Below, one piece after another: positions 57,542 through 64,000 of a stretch of 64,000 bases of DNA. The position numbers were made by a program, and so were the translations under genes. Position 1 is the first letter of the stretch. Each line of letters starts with the position of its first letter. The notes beneath the pieces were generated by a model. It had not been told where the DNA came from. It worked only from the letters and a program-made list of their open reading frames with translations, and searched no databases. Source of the DNA: Caballeronia sp. Lep1P3 (GTDB taxonomy: Bacteria; Pseudomonadota; Gammaproteobacteria; Burkholderiales; Burkholderiaceae); assembly GCF_022879595.1 (NCBI RefSeq), contig NZ_CP084265.1, forward strand, positions 2,728,001-2,792,000, given 5' to 3'.

Positions 57542-58477
57542 ATGAACCAACTCCAGGCGATGCGCGTCTTCCTCAAAGTCGCCGAAACCGAGTCCTTCGG
57601 CCGCGCGGCCGCGGCGCTCGATCTCTCCAACGCCGTCATCACGCGTTATGTCTCGTTGCTCGAGACACACCTCAACACGCGCTTGCTGAACCGCACCACC
57701 CGCAGCTTGTCGCTCACCGAAGCCGGCAGGGCGTATGCCGATGGCTGTCGCGCGGTGATCGAACAGGTGGAATCCATCGAAGCGGCAGTGGCGAAAAGTT
57801 CCGTCGATCCGTCAGGAACGCTGAAGATCGTCGCATCGGCGTCGTTCTCGCTGCTGGAACTGACGCCCATGCTGCGCGCCTATCGCGACCGTTATCCGAG
57901 CGTCAAGCTGCGTCTCACGCTGTTGCATCGTCCGGTCGATCTCGTCGACGAAGGCTTCGATGCCGGCATCGTCGTGCCGCATCTGGTGAACAGCGGTACG
58001 CTCATCAACCGGCCGTTGTTTAAGGTGGCGGCGGCGCTCATCGCGTCGCCCGACTATCTGCACCGGCGCGGCACGCCTGCGCGACCGTCCGCGCTGTCGA
58101 AACACGACTTCGTCGCGCCGTCCGCCGACATGCACGGCTCGACGTGGACGTTCGTCGGTCCGTCGGGCGTACAGGAAAACGTGTCGCTGGATCCGGCTTA
58201 TACGGTGAACAGTTCGCCCATGCTGCGGCAGGCGGCGCTCTGCGGCATGGGCGTGGCCGTGCTGCCTCTCAGTTACGTGACGGGCGACATCGAGACCGGC
58301 GCGCTGGTGCGCCTGTTTCCGGGCCATACGGTCAAGGACGCGGACAAGGAAGTGTCGATCGTCTATCCGGGGCGCCGGCACGTTTCCGCGAAGACGCGCT
58401 CGTTCGTGGATTTCGCGCTCGCGTACTTTCGAGATCGCGTGCCCGCCGAACCGGGCGTGGCCGGCGCAGCGGATTAG
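57542..58477 (+). CDS. LysR-type regulator
   Basis: A 311-residue LysR regulator of the CrgA/AaeR-like subgroup. HTH at about 1-60 (FLKVAETESFGRAAAALDLS, then NAVITRYVSLLETHLNTRLL), effector domain from about 90 with LRLTLLHRPVDLVDEGFDAG. Divergent from the porin, which it may regulate; no effector is indicated. Convergent with the hybrid kinase gene. Confidence 0.9.
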   Translation: MNQLQAMRVFLKVAETESFGRAAAALDLSNAVITRYVSLLETHLNTRLLNRTTRSLSLTEAGRAYADGCRAVIEQVESIEAAVAKSSVDPSGTLKIVASASFSLLELTPMLRAYRDRYPSVKLRLTLLHRPVDLVDEGFDAGIVVPHLVNSGTLINRPLFKVAAALIASPDYLHRRGTPARPSALSKHDFVAPSADMHGSTWTFVGPSGVQENVSLDPAYTVNSSPMLRQAALCGMGVAVLPLSYVTGDIETGALVRLFPGHTVKDADKEVSIVYPGRRHVSAKTRSFVDFALAYFRDRVPAEPGVAGAAD

Positions 58478-58528
58478 CGGCCCAGCGCAAGGAAAAGCGC
58501 GATGCGTGGACATCGCGCTTTGGCCGCA

Positions 58529-61500
58529 CTATGCGATGGCGGCGCCCTTCGCCTCGATGCGCTCGAGCAGCGCGGTGCATCGTTCGATCAGTGCCCTGCC
58601 GTCGCGCCGCCAGGCATCGCGGTCCTTCTTCGGCAAATCGCGTCGGAACGCCTCCAGCGCCGCGAGCAACGGACGATATTGCAGCACGCTCACGGCGCCC
58701 ACCACGCGATGATGCCACTCGCGCAGATGCTCGACGGTGCCATGTTCCAGCAGCGGCTCGAGCGCTTTTAGATCGTCGCGGAACGAAGAAACGAAGGCGT
58801 CCAGCAGCGCCTTCACCGTCGCCTCGCTGCCCCATAACTGAGCCATGGCGCTCAGGTCCAGTTCGTCGTCATCGCCGCGTTTCGGCTCGAACGCGCGGTG
58901 CCGCTGCGCTTCGTGCCGCTGATCGGCGCGCTCAGGCGTTTTCCATCGGTTCAGATGCTCGCGCAACGTGGCAAGACGCGTCGGCTTGACGAGGCAATCG
59001 TCCATGCCCGCCTCGCGGCAACGTGTCAACTCGGACGCGGACGTGCTCGCGGTAATGGCGAGAATCGGCAGGCGCGCCGCCCTGCCGCGCTCCTTCGCGC
59101 GAACGCGCCTCGCCAGTTCGTAGCCGGTCATGTTCGGCATATGACAATCGGTGATGAGAAAGCCGTAGCGCGTCGTCTCGAGCGCCGCGAGCGCCTCGAC
59201 GCCGTCCTGCACGACATCGCATGCGAAGCCGAGCAGCGAAAGCTGATGCCGGATCAACTCCTGATTCACCGGATGGTCTTCGGCAACGAGCACGAGATTG
59301 CCGCTGTGCAGCGCCTGTTCGCGGCACGGCGGCTCCATCCGCCCTGCCGGAGCGAGCGTTGCGCGCACGGCGACCTGCGGCATGCCCGTCAGCGCCGCGA
59401 CGCACGCCGCGCCCAGCCCGCGCCACGACAGCGGGTTCACGCTCACGCGGATGTGGTCCTCGAGAATGCGATAGCCGGTCGGCTTCGGTTTCTCGGTGAC
59501 GTGGATCACGCGCGATCCGAGCGGCAGCGACGCCTTGCGCGTTTCGCTGAAGAAAACGAGATCGACGCCATCGAACGTGTGGATGTCGCGCAGCCGCGCG
59601 TCGTCAGGCGCAATGCGCTCCAGTTCCAGTCCGAGCGCCTGACCGTGACCGAGCAGCGCGCTCGCGACTCCGTTGTCTTCGACCGCGACGATGCCGCGCC
59701 GGCCGCGCAGTCCGTCCATCTGATAGTGCTGCATCTCGACGGGCATCCTGAGCCGAACGGTCATCGACGTGCCCGTGCCGACTTCGCTTCGCAGCGCAAG
59801 CGTGCCGCCCATGAGATCGACGAGGCGGTTGCAGATCGTAAGCCCGAGGCCCGTGCCGCCGAAGCGACGCGTGGTCGACGTCTCCGCCTGGACGAACGGC
59901 TCGAAAAGTCTCTCCTGCGCCGCCGGATCGATGCCGATGCCCGTATCGCTCACGCACAGTTCGATCACCTGCTCCGCGCCGCGCGCTTGCACCGCGCTCA
60001 CGTGCACCGCGACTTCGCCCTTGTTGGTGAACTTGATCGCGTTGCTCATCAGATTGAAGAGAATCTGACGCAGGCGCACGCTGTCGCAGCGCAGGGACGC
60101 GGCCACGTCCGGCGCGACTTCCACGCGCACCCGCAAGCCTTTCTCGTGCGCGCGCCCGGCGAGCAGGCCGACGGCGTTATCCACGAGTTCCCGCAAGTCG
60201 ATCGGTGTCGATTCGATCGAGAGGCGCCCGGCTTCGATCTTCGTGTAATCGAGTAGGTCGTCGAGAATCTGCAGCAGCGCGCCCGCGGAGTCCTGAATCA
60301 TGCCGAGCATCTGCGACTGATCCGCATTGAGCGGCGTGTTTTCCATGACTTCGACGAGTCCGAGCACGCCATTCATCGGCGTGCGAATCTCGTGACTCAT
60401 CATCGCGAGGAAGTCGTCCTTCGCGCGCGACGCCGCCTCCGCTGCGTCGCGCGCACGCGCGAGTTCTTCGGCTCGCGCGTGTTCGACGCTCGCATCGGCC
60501 CAATAGCCGCTCCACACAACCGAGCCGTCTTCCTCGCGGTGGGCGACGAGGTCCGCGCGTATCCACCGGAGCGTGCCCTTGACGGCGGAGCGGAACTCGG
60601 TGTGCACCGGCTCCAGCGTGCGCGACGACGCTTCGATCTCTTCGAGCAGGCGGCCGCTGTCCGCTGCATCGACGTGTCGAAGGACGTTGGTCGGATCGTC
60701 GGCAAGCGCGGCGAGGTCGAGGCCCAGTAACTGCCGCGTGTCCCCGTCGATATAGGGAAGGCTGTATCTGCCATTGCTCGTCCGGCGCAACTGGAACACG
60801 ACGGCGGGCAATGACCGCGTGACGTCCTGCAGGCGCTGCTCGGTCTCGCGCGCGCGCAGTTCGGCGTCGCGGATATCGGTGATGTCGATCATCGTCCCCA
60901 CGACGCCCACGCGCTCGCCGTTGGACGAGGAGAACGCGCCCGTCCAGAAGAGGCCATAACGCGCGCGGCCGCGGCTGTCGACGAATTCGGCTTCGATCTG
61001 ATGACGCTTGCCGGAATTGAGCGTTGCCGCGGAGATATCGTCGAGCAGACGGCTCGGCCCCTCGCCCCACGCGCCGACTTCGACGCAATCGCGCCCGATA
61101 ATGTCCTCTCGCCGCACGCCGAGCGTCTCCTCGAACGCCCGGTTGACAGCGATATACCGATTCTCCGTGTCCTTCGCGACAAGCGGATATGGAACCACCT
61201 CCATCATCGTCTGCTGAAAACTGAGCTGGGTGGCGAGGCGTTGTTCGGTCAGGACGCGCCGGTTCATCTCGCGCTGGAGAAGCAGGAATGCGCGCAGCGT
61301 GACCAGCAGCACCGCGGCCACGCCGATGAGTATGGGCAGCAGGCGCAGCGCGCTGATGCCGGCAGAACGAGGGACCCCTTGTGCGACCGTCTGCTGCAAG
61401 GGGCGCAAGACATCGTGACTCTTATCCAATGATGCGTGCTGCGCGCCCGCGACCAGATGAGAAGGCGTTGACGGATTCCGGTCGGACGCCCAAACATCGC

Positions 61501-61573
61501 GCGCGCCCGCAAGACCGAAGGCGGATGCAAGGATACAAACGACGAACCAGTAACGCGCCAGCAAGGATCTCAT
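58529..61573 (-). CDS. Hybrid histidine kinase with PAS, receiver and HPt domains
   Basis: A 1014-residue inner-membrane sensor. Helices about 8-25 and 75-98 enclose only about 50 periplasmic residues. PAS domains about 115-240 and 250-365. Kinase H-box SHEIRTPMNG (H394), N-box NLMSNAIKFT, G-boxes DTGIGID and GGTGLGL. A degenerate receiver-like segment (about 620-730) lacks the acidic site. A true receiver follows with D809 (LITDCHMPN) and K863, then a C-terminal HPt with WHHRVVGAV (H955). The layout resembles BvgS/EvgS without the venus-flytrap domains. Three response regulator genes follow upstream on the same strand. Confidence 0.9.
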   Translation of the reverse strand: MRSLLARYWFVVCILASAFGLAGARDVWASDRNPSTPSHLVAGAQHASLDKSHDVLRPLQQTVAQGVPRSAGISALRLLPILIGVAAVLLVTLRAFLLLQREMNRRVLTEQRLATQLSFQQTMMEVVPYPLVAKDTENRYIAVNRAFEETLGVRREDIIGRDCVEVGAWGEGPSRLLDDISAATLNSGKRHQIEAEFVDSRGRARYGLFWTGAFSSSNGERVGVVGTMIDITDIRDAELRARETEQRLQDVTRSLPAVVFQLRRTSNGRYSLPYIDGDTRQLLGLDLAALADDPTNVLRHVDAADSGRLLEEIEASSRTLEPVHTEFRSAVKGTLRWIRADLVAHREEDGSVVWSGYWADASVEHARAEELARARDAAEAASRAKDDFLAMMSHEIRTPMNGVLGLVEVMENTPLNADQSQMLGMIQDSAGALLQILDDLLDYTKIEAGRLSIESTPIDLRELVDNAVGLLAGRAHEKGLRVRVEVAPDVAASLRCDSVRLRQILFNLMSNAIKFTNKGEVAVHVSAVQARGAEQVIELCVSDTGIGIDPAAQERLFEPFVQAETSTTRRFGGTGLGLTICNRLVDLMGGTLALRSEVGTGTSMTVRLRMPVEMQHYQMDGLRGRRGIVAVEDNGVASALLGHGQALGLELERIAPDDARLRDIHTFDGVDLVFFSETRKASLPLGSRVIHVTEKPKPTGYRILEDHIRVSVNPLSWRGLGAACVAALTGMPQVAVRATLAPAGRMEPPCREQALHSGNLVLVAEDHPVNQELIRHQLSLLGFACDVVQDGVEALAALETTRYGFLITDCHMPNMTGYELARRVRAKERGRAARLPILAITASTSASELTRCREAGMDDCLVKPTRLATLREHLNRWKTPERADQRHEAQRHRAFEPKRGDDDELDLSAMAQLWGSEATVKALLDAFVSSFRDDLKALEPLLEHGTVEHLREWHHRVVGAVSVLQYRPLLAALEAFRRDLPKKDRDAWRRDGRALIERCTALLERIEAKGAAIA

Positions 61574-61721
61574 CTCGGCTCTCTGGGAAGTAGGCGCTCG
61601 GGCGCCGGGCGACGGCGCAGCGATGGCAAAACTTAAGAGTCTGACCGTGCGTGCGGCCGAGGAGAATCGGAGGTGTCCGAAATAATTCTTAGGACGCTCC
61701 GAAAATGCGCAGTTACGTGGC

Positions 61722-62372
61722 TTAGACGAGTCCGACCTGACGCAAGTATTCGACGAGTTCCGTTTCCGTATCCAGGCCGAGCTTGCGCATGCCGCTTCTC
61801 TTCTGCGTTGCGATGGTTTTGCTGCTCCGGCCGAAATGCTTGGCGATCTCGTGGATCAGAAGCCCGCTCGCGTACAGACGGAAGACTTCCCACTCGCGCT
61901 TGCTGAGGACTCCGGCGCGCGCAGGCGACGCACCCGGAAGCCCGTTCAGTGCCTGCGCGACCGACGGCGAAAGAAATGAGCCACCGCCCCGCGTGACCGT
62001 GACGGCGTCCATCAGGCATTCCAGCGGATCGCGCTTGTCGACGATTCCGTCGATACCCAACTGAAGCAAGCCCGCGAGCATCCGGCTATGGGAAATCATC
62101 GTCACCACGATGACTTTCGGGCGCCGCTCCTGCCACGACAGACGCCTGAGAAACGCGATCGAATTGCTCTCGCCATCGATGCCGCGCATGCCGATGTCCG
62201 CGAAGACGTAATCGCATGGCGCGGCGTCGAGTGCCTCGGCGAGTCCGAGCGTGTCATGAGCCGTGGCGACTACTTCTATTGCACCGTCGCGCTCGAGAAA
62301 GCATTGAATGCCCTTTACGACGGCGGAATGATCGTCCGCGATAATGGCCCTCAGCGGCGATGTCTGTCTCAT
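61722..62372 (-). CDS. RcsB-like NarL-family response regulator 1
   Basis: A 216-residue regulator. Receiver domain (D13/D14, phospho-acceptor D59 in FADIGMRG, K113) and C-terminal LuxR-type HTH from about 150. The recognition region KTIATQKRSGMRKLGL resembles RcsB (KTISSQKKSAMMKLG). ATG start, no strong Shine-Dalgarno. Closest regulator gene to the hybrid kinase (148 bases), the most likely partner. Confidence 0.88.
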   Translation of the reverse strand: MRQTSPLRAIIADDHSAVVKGIQCFLERDGAIEVVATAHDTLGLAEALDAAPCDYVFADIGMRGIDGESNSIAFLRRLSWQERRPKVIVVTMISHSRMLAGLLQLGIDGIVDKRDPLECLMDAVTVTRGGGSFLSPSVAQALNGLPGASPARAGVLSKREWEVFRLYASGLLIHEIAKHFGRSSKTIATQKRSGMRKLGLDTETELVEYLRQVGLV

Positions 62373-62472
62373 ATCTTTTTAGTTCTGATTCGAGCGAGCA
62401 GCAGTTTTCGGCATGAACCCCGCTGGCTCTGTGCGAGTCGAAAAGTCGGAACCGGGATATTTCCCGTATTCC

Positions 62473-63153
62473 TTAAATCAGATCGCTGTCTGCGATAAAG
62501 CGGAAAAGATCGGCGTCCGTGGACAAATCGAGCTTTCGCATTGCGGCACATTTTTGCGCGCTGATGGTCTTCACGCTGCGTCCCAATTCTTTCGCGATTT
62601 CGGTGACGTTCGAACCGCGCGCATAGCGCTCGATGACTTCGAGTTCGCGACCGGTCAGCCGCTGGCGAATGAAGCGCGCGCGGCTTTCCACATTCGCGAC
62701 GGCGAGCGTGCGGCGAATGGCCGGCCCGAGATAGGTTTCGTTCGCGAGCGCCGAAACGATGGCGACGTAAATGAGGTCGAGCCGGTCTTCCTTGCTCAGG
62801 AACGCATGCGCGCCGGCCTCCAATGCTTGCCTGACGAGCGCGGGACTATCGCTGCGCGAAAGGACGACGATTCTAACTTCCGGATAAGCATGCGCAATAT
62901 GTTGAATCATGGGTACGCCATCGCCATACCGGCCGCCTGGCATATAAAAATCCACGATAACGACGTCACATTCGCTGCGAGCAAGCGACTCGTCCAATTG
63001 CGTTGAATCCGCACTGCGGCTCACGACTTCCACATTAGGGAAGTTCCCCGCAAGCCCCTCGATTGCGAGTGTGACAAGCGGATGATCGTCCGCTATGGCC
63101 AGCCTTATCCGCTTTGCGTGCGAAAAAAGGTGGCTCTCATTCCCGAATTCCAT
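62473..63153 (-). CDS. RcsB-like NarL-family response regulator 2
   Basis: A 226-residue regulator from ATG 63153; an upstream in-frame TTG at 63168 is less likely. Receiver with paired aspartates in AIADDHP, phospho-acceptor D68 in VDFYMPGG and K121. LuxR-type HTH with TEIAKELGRSVKTISAQK then CAAMRKLDLS, again RcsB-like. Middle of three tandem regulator genes, separated by about 100-base gaps, so each may have its own promoter. Confidence 0.88.
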   Translation of the reverse strand: MEFGNESHLFSHAKRIRLAIADDHPLVTLAIEGLAGNFPNVEVVSRSADSTQLDESLARSECDVVIVDFYMPGGRYGDGVPMIQHIAHAYPEVRIVVLSRSDSPALVRQALEAGAHAFLSKEDRLDLIYVAIVSALANETYLGPAIRRTLAVANVESRARFIRQRLTGRELEVIERYARGSNVTEIAKELGRSVKTISAQKCAAMRKLDLSTDADLFRFIADSDLI

Positions 63154-63239
63154 CGAAACTAACCCCAACGTTATGCGACCTTACATCGCTTTAAGCCGCG
63201 AAATACAAGCATCGGATACCGCACCCCCAAAAGACATAA

Positions 63240-63264
63240 GATGCATCCGAAATCAAAATGCATC
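63240..63264. repeat. Inverted repeat between regulators 2 and 3
   Basis: GATGCAT (63240-63246) and ATGCATC (63258-63264) with an 11-base centre. It lies 87 bases upstream of regulator 2 and 10 bases past the regulator 3 stop. It could be an operator or a weak hairpin; no T-run follows. Confidence 0.4.
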
Positions 63265-63274
63265 GCCGCTCAAT

Positions 63275-63922
63275 TCAGCCGAGTCCCTGCGCTCTGACAA
63301 AAGCGAACAAACCCGGGTCATTTCTCACTCCGAGCTTGTGCATCGCGTCGCGCTTCTGACGACTGATGGTTCGCACGTCGCGCTGAAGTTCCTTTGCGAT
63401 TTCAGTGATTGACCTGCCCTTTGCGAACAGCTTGACGACTTCTACTTCCCTTGGCGAAAGCCGCGGCGCTTCCGGCGAAAATTCGCGTTCCTTACCCGCC
63501 TCGGCGAGCGCCGCGACGAAAGAAGCGCTCACGTAGCGGCGCGCCATGCTCGCGTGCCGGACGGCCGTCGGCACGAGTTCGATCGGCTCTGCCTTATTGA
63601 CGAGCCCCATCGCGCCGGCATTCAGGATGGAGCGCAGAATCGCGACATTGCTGACGCTCGTCAGCACCACGATGCCGATGTCCCGCCATTCCTGCCGGAC
63701 CGTGCGAATGAGCCGCAGCCCGTCGTGCGCGTCCGGTCCCGGTTCGGGCATCGCGAAATCAGTGACGAGCACGTCGCACGGTGTTTTTGCCAGCACGGCG
63801 AGCAGCGTGCTTGCATTGGGTGCTTCTCCAACTACCGTTAATCCCTTGTCGGCGTGAAATAACGCTTTCATCCCGAGCAGGACGAAAGGATGGTCGTCCG
63901 CCAAAACTACACGAAGTATCAA
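63275..63922 (-). CDS. RcsB-like NarL-family response regulator 3
   Basis: A 215-residue regulator: receiver with VVLADDHP, phospho-acceptor D55 in VTDFAMPEPG and K110. LuxR-type HTH with TEIAKELQRDVRTISRQK then RDAMHKLGV, RcsB-like. The start must be TTG at 63922: a GGGGGG Shine-Dalgarno stands just before it, an in-frame stop lies a few codons upstream, and no ATG intervenes. About 78 bases to the window edge hold nothing recognisable. Confidence 0.87.
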   Translation of the reverse strand: MILRVVLADDHPFVLLGMKALFHADKGLTVVGEAPNASTLLAVLAKTPCDVLVTDFAMPEPGPDAHDGLRLIRTVRQEWRDIGIVVLTSVSNVAILRSILNAGAMGLVNKAEPIELVPTAVRHASMARRYVSASFVAALAEAGKEREFSPEAPRLSPREVEVVKLFAKGRSITEIAKELQRDVRTISRQKRDAMHKLGVRNDPGLFAFVRAQGLG

Positions 63923-64000
63923 GAGCCCCCCAGTTATATGCTTTTATTGCGACGCCTCTCGACCGGCCAGAGCCGAGGCATCTGCTTGACATCATTGATT

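Overview
This is a high-GC chromosomal window that looks like Burkholderiaceae, most likely Caballeronia or Paraburkholderia. I judge this from protein sequence style and gene neighbourhoods (rplM-rpsI next to erpA and anmK; ubiE/Tim44-like/ubiJ/ubiB/DUF502/aspS/nudB/clsB; ilvA next to a 5'-nucleotidase and queF), not from a database search. Genes are dense, mostly on the minus strand. I see no phage, insertion sequence, CRISPR array, tRNA or rRNA. RNase P RNA is present.

Layout. 1-5850: end of anmK, erpA, the rplM-rpsI operon, a candidate small RNA upstream of it, an OsmC-family gene, rnpB, then a DUF3025 gene overlapping pyrC. 5851-13025: a class II glutamine amidotransferase, then gdhA with the gltIJKL-type glutamate/aspartate ABC importer, a LysR regulator and a 3' remnant of a nitrate-type MFS transporter. 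13122-20514: an Atm1-type ABC exporter, a YciA-type thioesterase, a membrane PAS/LOV-like/GGDEF/EAL protein, a nitrate reductase-associated protein and fdhD. 20533-28086: a fatty acid beta-oxidation cluster (TetR regulator, acyl-CoA dehydrogenase, FadN-type bifunctional enzyme, thiolase, enoyl-CoA hydratase/isomerase) ending in a small LprI-like secreted protein. 28371-43365: a conserved housekeeping block: clsB, nudB, aspS, DUF502, FmdB, a TPMT-type methyltransferase, ubiB, ubiJ, a Tim44-like protein, ubiE, DUF971, HIT and a very large FAD/Fe-S oxidoreductase. 43879-47140: ilvA, 5'-nucleotidase, queF.

47183-51387 is an apparent D-amino-acid module. A RpiR regulator, an N-acyl-D-amino-acid deacylase and a RidA protein form one minus-strand operon. 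Divergent to it is a PLP enzyme of the D-serine dehydratase/D-threonine aldolase type. A MarR regulator and DHA2-type exporter, an EcsC protein, an HSL-type esterase, a CHRD protein and a porin with a divergent LysR gene follow.

58529-63922 holds a BvgS/EvgS-like hybrid histidine kinase (PAS, kinase, pseudo-receiver, receiver, HPt) followed upstream by three tandem RcsB-like response regulator genes. This is the most unusual signalling locus here. The other leads I consider most worth testing are the CU-rich small RNA at about 2363-2456, the D-amino-acid module, and the LOV-like photosensory signature in the GGDEF/EAL protein. Operator-like palindromes sit in front of the TetR gene and the MarR-linked exporter.
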